A stretch of DNA of 22,018 bases, taken from the NCBI GenBank assembly GCA_034439915.1, contig JAWXBI010000029.1, forward strand, positions 1-22,018. Reading direction: 5' to 3'. The translations under genes and the position numbers were made by a program. The stretch comes from JADJLQ01 sp034439915 (GTDB lineage Bacteria > Bacteroidota > Bacteroidia > Chitinophagales > Saprospiraceae). Positions within the stretch are counted from its first letter, which is position 1. Each line of letters opens with the position of its first letter. The notes under the pieces were generated by a model. The model was not told the origin of the DNA. It searched no databases and saw only the letters and a list, made by a program, of their open reading frames with translations. Positions 7,626-15,104 of this stretch are shown piece by piece.

Positions 7626-8081
7626 ATGACTCTAAACTTTGATAATTATGCAGCCAAGGGTAATGAAATCATCAATCATCTCAGCTTTGAACTGGATTTG
7701 CCCAGAGATCAGGCCGGCAGAGTGATGAAGGCGGTGCTTCACGGTATCAGGGATCGGATTTGCCCGGATGAAAATCTTAATTTATTAGCCCAGTTACCCA
7801 TGTTCTTAAAAGGGGTTTATGTGGATGGTTGGAAGCCTGGTAAATCCAATCGAAGCCAGCCCCATTTGCGTCAGTTTTTGGATGAAATCCGCCTGGCTAC
7901 CCGGGATGGAGCGCCCAGTGGTTTGGGCAATGATCAACTTGCAAAAATAAGGTTACAGGGGGTATTTAAGGTACTTGGCCATTATATCATCCCCGGAGAA
8001 TTAAGCGATGCCATTGATGGGCTACCCAATACGATAAAAGAATTCGTTCAAAATGCTTTCGATGAAGCTCATATATATTAA
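7626..8081 (+). CDS. DUF2267 domain protein
   Basis: From ATG 7626 the protein is 151 aa. An in-frame TTG at 7602 would add 8 residues but overlaps the predicted -7 box, so 7626 is preferred. The first half (FDNYAAKGNEIINHLSFELD ... AGRVMKAVLHGIRDRI ... LNLLAQLPMFLKGVYVDGWK) is a clear DUF2267 repeat. The second half (about 85-150) is a second, more divergent helical copy. The biochemical role of DUF2267 is unknown; such proteins are often found near Hsp20 and other general-stress genes in environmental bacteria. Here it lies 116 bp before hsp20, in the same direction, with its own dyad-containing promoter. Soluble, with no signal peptide. Confidence 0.83.
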   Translation: MTLNFDNYAAKGNEIINHLSFELDLPRDQAGRVMKAVLHGIRDRICPDENLNLLAQLPMFLKGVYVDGWKPGKSNRSQPHLRQFLDEIRLATRDGAPSGLGNDQLAKIRLQGVFKVLGHYIIPGELSDAIDGLPNTIKEFVQNAFDEAHIY

Positions 8082-8092
8082 ACTGCATAAAC

Positions 8093-8157
8093 TGATGAAG
8101 TTCAGGCAGCGGGATGATGAACATCAGGAAGGGGGGCATCCTACCCGCCTATTTTTG
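8093..8157 (+). promoter_or_regulatory. hsp20 promoter with tandem CRP/FNR-type dyads
   Basis: Two near-identical dyads, TGATGAAGTTCAGG (from 8093) and TGATGAACATCAGG (from 8115), are 22 bp apart and match at 12 of 14 positions. The second contains an exact TGAT-N4-ATCA. After 23 nt comes TATTTTTG (8150-8157), a perfect Bacteroidota -7 box with no recognisable -33 element. With a start about 5 nt after the box, the dyads are centred near -63.5 and -41.5, fitting a promoter that depends on an activator of the CRP/FNR fold. Confidence 0.62.
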
Positions 8158-8197
8158 TAAGTATAAATCATTTAATTCATCAAAAAAATTAAATATC

Positions 8198-8644
8198 ATG
8201 ACAACAAAAGCTCTGAGTAGGATGAAAGCCCAGGTTCCTTCTGCATTTGAAAATTTTTTCAAACCATGGAACGAATGGCTGCAGCCCAATGAATGGGTAG
8301 AACGTGTATTGACCGTACCCTCGGTAAACATCCAGGAAAACAAGGATGATTTTTCAGTCACGCTTGCTGCTCCCGGATTGAAAAAAGAAGATTTTAAGAT
8401 TGAAATGGATGGAAATCAATTGACCATCTCCAGTGAAAATGAAGAATCTGCTGAAACTATAGAAGAAAAGTATTCACGCAAAGAATACAATTATTCATGC
8501 TTCAGCCGAAGTTTTGCTCTACCCGAAAGTGTAGACTCCAACAAAATAACAGCCAACTATCAAAACGGAATACTCCACCTTCAATTACCGAAAAAGGAGG
8601 AGGCAAAAAAAGCTTCAGTAAATAAACAGATTGAAGTTAATTAG
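8198..8644 (+). CDS. Small heat shock protein, Hsp20/alpha-crystallin family
   Basis: From ATG 8198 the protein is 148 aa, normal for a bacterial small heat shock protein. A variable N-terminal arm rich in aromatic residues (FENFFKPWNEWLQPNEW) is followed by the alpha-crystallin domain at about 50-135: VPSVNIQENKDDFSVTLAAPGL, FKIEMDGNQLTISSE, and the conserved NGILHLQLPK strand, then a charged tail with an I-x-V motif (QIEV) near the C terminus. It holds unfolding proteins in soluble form for refolding by DnaK/ClpB. A 28-codon upstream extension to 8114 is possible, but it would run through the proximal dyad and the -7 box, so 8198 is preferred. A strong terminator follows directly. Confidence 0.95.
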   Translation: MTTKALSRMKAQVPSAFENFFKPWNEWLQPNEWVERVLTVPSVNIQENKDDFSVTLAAPGLKKEDFKIEMDGNQLTISSENEESAETIEEKYSRKEYNYSCFSRSFALPESVDSNKITANYQNGILHLQLPKKEEAKKASVNKQIEVN

Positions 8645-8651
8645 GTGAGGC

Positions 8652-8684
8652 GGCCCCGCCGTTTTTTCAGCGGGGCCTTTTTTT
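8652..8684 (+). terminator. Rho-independent terminator of hsp20
   Basis: The 8-bp GC-only stem GGCCCCGC (8652-8659) / GCGGGGCC (8670-8677) has a 10-nt loop and is followed by seven T residues. It lies 7 bp after the hsp20 stop codon and isolates hsp20 from the next gene. Confidence 0.93.
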
Positions 8685-8726
8685 AATATTAAATTTTTTA
8701 AGTACTACATAACTGGGACATTCTCC

Positions 8727-9101
8727 ATGAATAAAATCATAGCCAATCGCTATCAACATGAGTATGACATCCTTAAAACCACTATTGATATTGTAGAGGA
8801 AGAGAATGTTGCCTTAAAAACTAAATTAGCGTTATTAGTTCAATCCAATAAACTCCTTCCCAGCCGGCTCCTGAAGGCTGAACTGCTTCTTTCGAAATTA
8901 GTAAAATTGGATGATACCATCCGAAAATATAAAAAAGAACTTAAACAACATCTGATACAATGCCAACAGAGCTGGGATCATGAAATTCCATCCAAATCTA
9001 TCTTGCTACAGGAAGAAAAACTGCAAGTCGGTTTAGACCGAATCAAAGAAATGTTTCTTGAAATAAAACTAAACCTGGAAAAATTTGTTGAACTACCCTG
9101 A
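8727..9101 (+). CDS. Small coiled-coil protein, hypothetical
   Basis: The 124-aa protein from ATG 8727 is rich in Leu, Lys and Glu with heptad-like spacing, suggesting a mostly helical, partly coiled-coil protein (IVEEENVALKTKLALLVQSN; LLKAELLLSKLVKLDDTIRK; LDRIKEMFLEIKLNLEKF). There is no signal peptide, membrane segment or known domain. It stands alone after the hsp20 terminator and converges on the response regulator gene. I see neither a good -7 box nor the dyad module upstream. Codon use looks normal, so it is probably a real gene, but no function can be assigned. Confidence 0.6.
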   Translation: MNKIIANRYQHEYDILKTTIDIVEEENVALKTKLALLVQSNKLLPSRLLKAELLLSKLVKLDDTIRKYKKELKQHLIQCQQSWDHEIPSKSILLQEEKLQVGLDRIKEMFLEIKLNLEKFVELP

Positions 9102-9169
9102 TTATCTAAGATTGAAATCTTCCCCTCAGATCTTATTGAACTTTCACATCCACCATTTCAGATCAAACC

Positions 9170-10234
9170 TCAATTTAAAAGATTTTCGAGTTTGGCAAGG
9201 TTTACTATCGTGATTTTGCTGCCCTGAATTTCTATCAGTTTTTCAGATTTAAAATCGCTGAGGGTGCGAATCAACGATTCGGTTGCCGTCCCGGCAATAC
9301 TCGCGAGGTTTTCACGGGACAGGTCAATGACAAATGGCAGGTTATCGGGTTTTTGAAATGTTTTAGTTACGGAAATCAGCGCTTCAGCTACTTTTTTACG
9401 GAGGCTGTTATACGCCATGGAGATCAATTGATTTTCATGATCGAGCACATTCTTGGCCAGCAACCGGGCAAATTTTCTCAGCAAAACAATATCCTTGTTG
9501 ATCAGGTCCTCAAATTCTTCTTTCGGGATTATAGCCAGGTCCGTGTCTTCCATGGCCTCTGCGGTATCGCGGTATATACTGCCTTCAAATAAAGCGGTAT
9601 AACCCAGAAAATCCCCTTCATTGTAAAGCCCCACGACCAGATCTTTGGCATCATCGTTAGTCTTGACCACCTTGACCTTACCTTTTATTATGTAATATAG
9701 ACGGGAAGGCCGGTTGCCCTCCGAATAAATGATTTGCTTTTTTTTATACTTATTGATGTTGCGGTCCTGGATGAGGGCATCAACACCATCATGATGGTTA
9801 TGGTTCTTCAGCCTCAGGATCTGGTTGAGCCCTTCCAGTCCGGGGGCCAATTCTTCTTTAAGGCTCTCATACTTACGAAGTCTCCTTTCTACGGCATTGA
9901 GTAATTCAATCCCGGTGAACGGTTTAGTAATATAGTCATCTGCGCCCTGTTCCATTCCCCTTCTCAAATCGGATCGTTCGGCTTTAGCGGATAAGAAGAT
10001 AAACGGGATTTGTGGGGCATCCGGGTTTTTCTGTAAAAGATGCAGGACCCCATAACCATCGAGCACCGGCATCATGATATCACAAATTATAAGGTCTGGC
10101 TTTTCTGCCAGTGCTTTTTCGACACCGTCTTTGCCATTGACTGCAGTGACTACCGCGTAAGAGGCTAACTCAAGAATCTCCGCAGTGTTTTCACGTATCT
10201 CGTCGTGGTCTTCTATTAAGAGTATTTTTTTCAT
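9170..10234 (-). CDS. Response regulator with receiver domain fused to a CRP/FNR-type effector
   Basis: Residues 1-120 form a receiver domain: acidic pair around Glu8-Asp9, phosphoacceptor Asp52 (DLIICDIMMPVLDG), Ser82 and Lys104 (YITKPF). Residues 155-250 form a cyclic-nucleotide-binding-like fold (IIYSEGNRPSRLYYIIKGKVKVV), and 270-350 a CRP-type helix-turn-helix (LSRENLASIAGTATESLIRTL). The cAMP-binding Arg-Ser pair is not evident and there is no FNR-type cysteine cluster (Cys51 is the only cysteine I see), so phosphorylation is the likely switch. In the recognition helix Glu319 and Arg323 keep the E-x3-R spacing that CRP and FNR use to read a TGA core. It lies 37 bp after its probable kinase, downstream of the cbb3 locus. 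It is the best candidate in this window to bind the TGA-N6-TCA dyads. Confidence 0.92.
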   Translation of the reverse strand: MKKILLIEDHDEIRENTAEILELASYAVVTAVNGKDGVEKALAEKPDLIICDIMMPVLDGYGVLHLLQKNPDAPQIPFIFLSAKAERSDLRRGMEQGADDYITKPFTGIELLNAVERRLRKYESLKEELAPGLEGLNQILRLKNHNHHDGVDALIQDRNINKYKKKQIIYSEGNRPSRLYYIIKGKVKVVKTNDDAKDLVVGLYNEGDFLGYTALFEGSIYRDTAEAMEDTDLAIIPKEEFEDLINKDIVLLRKFARLLAKNVLDHENQLISMAYNSLRKKVAEALISVTKTFQKPDNLPFVIDLSRENLASIAGTATESLIRTLSDFKSEKLIEIQGSKITIVNLAKLENLLN

Positions 10235-10271
10235 GGCTCATCTCAAATTTAGCTCCGGATTTTAACTTTCC

Positions 10272-11501
10272 CTAATTATCCGGGAACTTTATAGTCATCC
10301 GGGTTCCCTTACTGAGGGCACTTTCACAAGTCATTGACCCACCCATCATTTGAACATACTTTGAAACGATGTGCAGACCAAGTCCGGTACCCTGAATTGT
10401 CAATGCATTGGCGCCACGGAAAAACCGTTCAAACAAGTTTTGCTGGTCTGCTTCAGAGATCCCGATTCCTTCATCGCGTATCGTAAGCAGCCACGGATTT
10501 TCCAACGTATTGGTATTTACATGAATAGGTTGGTTTTTTTCAGAAAACTTAATGGAGTTGGAAATAAGATTCAATACGATATGCCGCAGCAGCGACGGGT
10601 CAAAATTGACCATGGAAGCGCCTTTATGGGCATAAAAGATCTGTTGACCGGCTTTTAAAATAGGTTTGACCTGATTGATCGCCAATTTGATGTGTTCCTC
10701 AATATCCGCCTTAGAAATTTTAGCCTCGATTTTACCTTCATCCATCTTGCCCAAACTCAAAAAATCCTCCAGAATATCCGTTAGTGTGTTTACAGAAGCC
10801 AGGATCCTTTCCAGGTGTTTTTCACGTTTGGGTTGATCTTCTGTGGTGACATATTGTTGCAATAAATAGGCAGAAGAAGTAATGGTACTGAGCGGGGTCC
10901 TGAATTCATGGGAGGCCATGGATACAAATCGTGATTTCAGTTCACCTAATTCCTTCTCTTTGGCCAGGGAAACGGCCAGTTCTGCTTCCGCTTCTTCCGT
11001 TTCTTTGATTTGTTTTTGCAATTTTATAATAGCATCTGCCAAAGCTTCTGTGCGCTCCAGTACCTTTTTTTCAAGTTCCGCATTAAGGCGTTTGATATCT
11101 GCTTCTATACTCTTTCTTTTCGTAATATCATTGATAAATGAAATGATATAGACTTCCTCTTTGATTTTGTAAGTCCCTAAAGAGACTTCTACCGGAAACT
11201 CAGCCCCACTTTTTTTGACCCCAAACAAATCCATTCCCAGGCCCATAGGCCGGTTTTGGGGGTTCTTAAAGTAATCGCTATGATGGTGTTTGTGAGCGTC
11301 ATGGTACCTCATCGGTATCAGTATTTCAATCTTTTTGCCAAAGATTTCATTTTGTTGAAATCCAAACAGGTTTTCTGCAAATTTATTAACCAGCATGATT
11401 TGCATTTTACTGTCCACCAGGATAATACCAATGGATGCATAATCCAGAAAAGTATTCAACCCCTGCTCTACGATTAAATCGATTGTTTTTTGGCTATCCA
11501 C
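10272..11501 (-). CDS. PAS-domain sensor histidine kinase
   Basis: The 409-aa protein starts at GTG 11501 and has no transmembrane segment, so it senses a cytoplasmic signal. A PAS domain (about 15-130, ending SFINDITKRK) precedes a coiled coil (130-185), a HisKA domain with phosphoacceptor His198 (SMASHEFRTPLSTI) and an HATPase domain with N box (LNLISNSIKFSEKN), G1 (DEGIGIS) and G2 (GTGLGLHIV). The PAS loop has a His-rich stretch (RYHDAHKHHHSDY, about 65-77) at the place where FixL and EcDOS have their heme-ligating His. This is suggestive only, since many non-heme PAS domains have His here. It pairs with the downstream receiver-CRP gene, and its place after ccoI recalls the FixL-FixJ/FixK link to cbb3 oxidase control. 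A perfect TATCTTTG box lies about 45 nt upstream. Confidence 0.93.
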   Translation of the reverse strand: MDSQKTIDLIVEQGLNTFLDYASIGIILVDSKMQIMLVNKFAENLFGFQQNEIFGKKIEILIPMRYHDAHKHHHSDYFKNPQNRPMGLGMDLFGVKKSGAEFPVEVSLGTYKIKEEVYIISFINDITKRKSIEADIKRLNAELEKKVLERTEALADAIIKLQKQIKETEEAEAELAVSLAKEKELGELKSRFVSMASHEFRTPLSTITSSAYLLQQYVTTEDQPKREKHLERILASVNTLTDILEDFLSLGKMDEGKIEAKISKADIEEHIKLAINQVKPILKAGQQIFYAHKGASMVNFDPSLLRHIVLNLISNSIKFSEKNQPIHVNTNTLENPWLLTIRDEGIGISEADQQNLFERFFRGANALTIQGTGLGLHIVSKYVQMMGGSMTCESALSKGTRMTIKFPDN

Positions 11502-11545
11502 GTTGTAAGTATTATCAAGTATCCTTAGATCTGGTAAAAGAATAG

Positions 11546-11553
11546 CAAAGATA
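11546..11553 (-). promoter_or_regulatory. Candidate -7 box for the kinase-regulator pair
   Basis: TATCTTTG on the minus strand matches TAnnTTTG exactly and lies about 45 nt before the GTG of the histidine kinase, inside the 58-bp gap after ccoI. I see no -33 TTTG and no TGA-N6-TCA dyad at the shared spacing. The pair may therefore have its own promoter besides read-through from the cbb3 operon. Confidence 0.35.
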
Positions 11554-11559
11554 GAGCTA

Positions 11560-13938
11560 TCAACGGTTTTCTTTACGAATGATCCACCAGACCCCGGAAA
11601 AAGCCAAAACCATAACTCCGATAGATGACAAAGGCATCAGAATGGCAGCTATCAAAGGACTCATCAGTCCCTGAACAGCAAAATAAATACCGGTCAGATT
11701 GTATAGGATCGAATAAATAAACCCCAGCCAGATCAGGTATTTTGCCTGTCTGGCATGGCGCATAAACCGGTCGAGGTAAATCAACTGTTCGGATTGGATC
11801 AGCGCGTCGCAAGCCGGCGAAAAAGAAAAATGCCGGTCGACCACCGCTACTCCAATATCGCTCTGTTTCAATGCACCTGCATCATTAAGCCCATCCCCCA
11901 CCATCATCACCTGATCCCCTTCTGTCTGAGCTTGTCGGATAAAATCCAGTTTTTGCTGGGGCGACTGGCCCATTAGTATTTTCATTTGTCCTGGCACCTG
12001 TGGCTGCAGGTAAGGGATCAACTCCGGCCGGTCACCACTAAGCAAGGTAATTTTAAACCCGTTAAGTCGTTTTAATAAATCAATGGCTCCCGCTTTAAGC
12101 TCGGCCCTGCTCTCATAAACTGCTTTGAGGTTATTATCGATAAGGATATAGATCAGCGTGTGGGCGCCCGGAATAGCTACCTGACCCGTAAACCCTGAAT
12201 TTCCAATTTTAATATGATGATCTTCTATCCAACCTTCAATGCCATCCCCCGGCCATTCCTTAAAAGAGTCTGGTACCATCAAATCATTTATTCCGGCCTT
12301 TTGTACAATCAACTGGCTGAGCGGATGTGTGGAATGCCTCATCAGGTTCAGTGCCATTATTTTTTCCGGTTCAGTCCAAGCTGCTGACCGGAGGTGAATA
12401 TTTTCTTCCATGAGTGTTGTCAGCGTGCCGGTTTTATCAAATACGATATGATTAATGGTTGGCATACATTCCAGTACGTTGGCATTTTTGACAAAAAGTT
12501 TTTCCTGTGCAAATCGCTGGATCAGGTGGCCATAAGTAAATGAAGAACTCAATAAGAGGGCACACGGGCAGGCAACGATCAAAATAGCGGTCGCGGCGTT
12601 CCAGGCCATGGCAGGCTGGGCGTATTGCCAATAAATAAAAGTGATCAGTGCCAGCCCAAGGACCAGAAAAGAAAAATATTTGCCCAACCGGTCAATATAT
12701 ATCGACTGGGACAATTTTTCTTTTTTAAATACTGCATTGTTCCAGAGCTGATTGAAACCGCTTTGATTAAACGTCTTAATGGCCAGCAATTCCATGGAAG
12801 CATCATTCACCCGGCCACCGGCATATACCAATTCGCCGGGTTTGACCTGGATCGGTTGGGATTCGCCCGTTATAAAACTGTAATCGATCGAACCGGCTCC
12901 CTTACTCAGGTAACCATCCACCGGAACGATTTCAAGGTGCCGGAGATAAATGATTTCTCCTTCTTTAATTTCACTCACCGCTAAGGTTTCTGTTTTTTCG
13001 CCTCTTAATACCTGGACTACCATTGGAAAATAAGATCGATAATCTCTGTTAAACTGCAAGGAACGATTGGTTTTGTTTTGCAGGGCCCTTCCAATCAACA
13101 TAAAAAAAACAATCCCACTCATGCTGTCCAGATAACCCATATCGGTACCGCTCAGAATTTCATAGACACTCCGGAGAAATGTCACCCAAATGGCCAGGGC
13201 TACCGGAGCATCTATATTGAGGTATTTCTGCTTTATCCCAGCCAGGGCCTGGCGAAAAAAAACATGGAGCCCAATCCCGAATACCGGCAAACTTAATCCC
13301 AGGTTTAGGTATCTGAAAATAGAAACAAGTTGCCCGTCTTCCTCGCGGTTTAACCCAAAATATTCCGGAAAACTAAGCAACATGATGTTGGCAAAACAAA
13401 AACCGGCAACCCCAATTTCTATCGCTGTTTTAGATTCCTGGTGTTTAAAAGCCTGTACCTCACCCAATTCAATATGAGGTTCATATCCAACCGACTTTAA
13501 CAGTTCGGCTACTCCTCTTAGTGTAAGCTGTTTGGGATCGAAAGAAAGATAGGTTCGTTTTTCAGTAAAATTTACCCTGGAAGAAAGTATCCCGGGTGCC
13601 GCATCCCTGAGGTGTTCCAGCAGCCAAAGACAGGAACTGCAATGCACCTGAGGCAGATAAAATGAAACCTTGATCAGGTCAGCATTAGAAAACAAAATAA
13701 ATTTAGAAGCTATGACAGGGTCGTCCAACAACATCAAAGACCCGGATGGACCATTCTTTACCTGTATACCGGGTCTCTCATTGAGGCAATAATAATTATC
13801 CAGCTTATTGCGGTGAATGATCAGGTATACCCTGCTGCAGCCTGTACAACAAAACAATTTATCATCTGCCCGCACCGGTTGATCCGTGCAATCCGATCCA
13901 CAATGGTAACAAGACTCTGCCTGGATAGTTTGTTTCAT
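11560..13938 (-). CDS. ccoI: CcoI/FixI-type copper-transporting P1B ATPase for cbb3 oxidase maturation
   Basis: The 792-aa protein has an N-terminal Cys-rich metal-binding region (CYHCGSDC and CCTGC, residues 10-34), a heavy-metal-associated domain with CxxC at 100-103 (HCSSC), the actuator TGES (357-360), the metal-transport CPC (457-459), phosphorylated Asp501 in DKTGT, the HP dipeptide (538-539) and GDGLND (681-686), with about eight transmembrane helices. The doubled N-terminal metal-binding region is typical of CcoI/FixI and CopA2-type pumps, which move copper slowly across the inner membrane to load the CuB centre of cbb3 oxidase. The ATG directly abuts the TAA of the upstream TauE-like gene (TAAATG), indicating translational coupling. 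All catalytic residues are intact. Confidence 0.95.
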   Translation of the reverse strand: MKQTIQAESCYHCGSDCTDQPVRADDKLFCCTGCSRVYLIIHRNKLDNYYCLNERPGIQVKNGPSGSLMLLDDPVIASKFILFSNADLIKVSFYLPQVHCSSCLWLLEHLRDAAPGILSSRVNFTEKRTYLSFDPKQLTLRGVAELLKSVGYEPHIELGEVQAFKHQESKTAIEIGVAGFCFANIMLLSFPEYFGLNREEDGQLVSIFRYLNLGLSLPVFGIGLHVFFRQALAGIKQKYLNIDAPVALAIWVTFLRSVYEILSGTDMGYLDSMSGIVFFMLIGRALQNKTNRSLQFNRDYRSYFPMVVQVLRGEKTETLAVSEIKEGEIIYLRHLEIVPVDGYLSKGAGSIDYSFITGESQPIQVKPGELVYAGGRVNDASMELLAIKTFNQSGFNQLWNNAVFKKEKLSQSIYIDRLGKYFSFLVLGLALITFIYWQYAQPAMAWNAATAILIVACPCALLLSSSFTYGHLIQRFAQEKLFVKNANVLECMPTINHIVFDKTGTLTTLMEENIHLRSAAWTEPEKIMALNLMRHSTHPLSQLIVQKAGINDLMVPDSFKEWPGDGIEGWIEDHHIKIGNSGFTGQVAIPGAHTLIYILIDNNLKAVYESRAELKAGAIDLLKRLNGFKITLLSGDRPELIPYLQPQVPGQMKILMGQSPQQKLDFIRQAQTEGDQVMMVGDGLNDAGALKQSDIGVAVVDRHFSFSPACDALIQSEQLIYLDRFMRHARQAKYLIWLGFIYSILYNLTGIYFAVQGLMSPLIAAILMPLSSIGVMVLAFSGVWWIIRKENR

Positions 13939-14646
13939 TTAGCCGGGCACTTTACAGGTTATGATTTTTGACACCTGGTTGATTACCGGATGGTGAGTGT
14001 GGGGTAATTCCAGGTTCAGGCCTCGCAGGATAAGCACGACCCCTAAAAGTATGGCTATCAGTTTTGAAGTCCATTGCAAGCCTGATCTGAAGGCTGGTTT
14101 GAAAGCTGTGCGGGACAGGTAGGCGGCGATCAGTGCAGGCGCAGTACCCAATCCAAATATCAGCATGAAGAAAAAACCTTTCATCGGATTGGCCAATGCT
14201 AGTGATGCACCCGCTGCTGCAAGGATCATCATACAAGGTAAAAGAGCATTGAGTGTACCCAGTCCGATAAAATAATACCATCTGGGATTTGAGTTTAACC
14301 GATAAAACCATGCTGAAATTTTATGGTGCATGGCAGAAGGCCAGGCCAGCCATTGGTTTAATAACGGCCACAACACAATACCCAGCATAAAACTGCCGGC
14401 CACAAAAGAAAGAATGTACTGGCCCGTTAACCATTTTAATCCCACACCAAATATCCCAATTAACAGGCCCAGTATACCATACATCATTGCTTTAGACAGG
14501 AAATAGAACGTCAAATTTATTATTGTTCCGGTTGAACGCTGGTTTTTAAACGGGACCATGAGGATCAACGGTCCGCACATACCCAGGCAATGCAGGCTGC
14601 CTCCCAGCCCCAGGATAAATGCAGAAATGATCCATTCTATATTCAT
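13939..14646 (-). CDS. Sulfite exporter TauE/SafE-like (DsbD_2-type) membrane protein of the cbb3 locus
   Basis: The 235-aa polytopic membrane protein has about six helices and the N-terminal signature GLGGSLHCLGMCGPLILM, typical of the TauE/SafE-like, DsbD_2 (PF13386) proteins found beside ccoI in many cbb3 loci. The conserved His and Cys pair in SLHCLGMC suggests metal or thiol handling. In other bacteria such proteins have been linked to copper supply or cytochrome c maturation, but the exact role here is unknown, and the 'sulfite exporter' name should not be taken literally. The gene is 12 bp after ccoH and immediately before ccoI, so it is surely in the same operon. Confidence 0.85.
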   Translation of the reverse strand: MNIEWIISAFILGLGGSLHCLGMCGPLILMVPFKNQRSTGTIINLTFYFLSKAMMYGILGLLIGIFGVGLKWLTGQYILSFVAGSFMLGIVLWPLLNQWLAWPSAMHHKISAWFYRLNSNPRWYYFIGLGTLNALLPCMMILAAAGASLALANPMKGFFFMLIFGLGTAPALIAAYLSRTAFKPAFRSGLQWTSKLIAILLGVVLILRGLNLELPHTHHPVINQVSKIITCKVPG

Positions 14647-14658
14647 AACAAAGTACTT

Positions 14659-15099
14659 CTATAGTTTAAATTCCTTATAATATTCCTTTTCAGTGGTATG
14701 GAAAAATAATTTCACGGTATAGGCACATTGCGGAAGGAGGATAGGAAACATAAGATAAGTGCCGGTAGGATTGGGTGCTAAGGCAATGTACCGGTCTCCT
14801 TTTTCAGCAGATGGACAATAAAAATGTACTTGCCCCTCCTTAATCCGGACACTTAGTCTTTCAGGTATTTTTATTTCCAGCGAATCACCAGATCTCCGGA
14901 GTGTCAGCTCACGATCTATTTGCGATGCATTTGTTATGGCTGCTTTTTTTTGATCGTATCTAAGTTCCTCGCTGTAATAATCTTTGGTAACCAGGGTCAA
15001 ATCCTGAACCATAAACCCGGCAAACAAACTGAAAATAAACAGGAGCATTATGGCTCCGCCTAATAAAATTAAATTTCCGCTTTTAAACCAATTTTTCAT
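14659..15099 (-). CDS. ccoH: CcoH/FixH family cbb3 oxidase assembly protein
   Basis: The 146-aa protein has a single N-terminal transmembrane helix (LILLGGAIMLLFIFSLFAGFMV) followed by a periplasmic domain beginning QDLTLVTKDYYSEELRYDQKK. The YY-x-E-L-x-Y-x-Q motif is characteristic of FixH/CcoH proteins, which join the cbb3 complex and are needed for its stable assembly, working with the CcoI copper pump. The gene lies 5 bp after ccoG and 12 bp before the TauE-like gene. Confidence 0.88.
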   Translation of the reverse strand: MKNWFKSGNLILLGGAIMLLFIFSLFAGFMVQDLTLVTKDYYSEELRYDQKKAAITNASQIDRELTLRRSGDSLEIKIPERLSVRIKEGQVHFYCPSAEKGDRYIALAPNPTGTYLMFPILLPQCAYTVKLFFHTTEKEYYKEFKL

Positions 15100-15104
15100 C
15101 CTAC

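Noticed and set aside
9109..9122. AAGATT-GA-AATCTT dyad between convergent genes as a terminator
   Set aside because: A 2-nt loop is not possible for the full stem, and no T run follows on either strand.
11546..11610. Stress module upstream of the histidine kinase
   Set aside because: The -7 box is perfect, but neither dyad position at the shared spacing matches TGA-N6-TCA.
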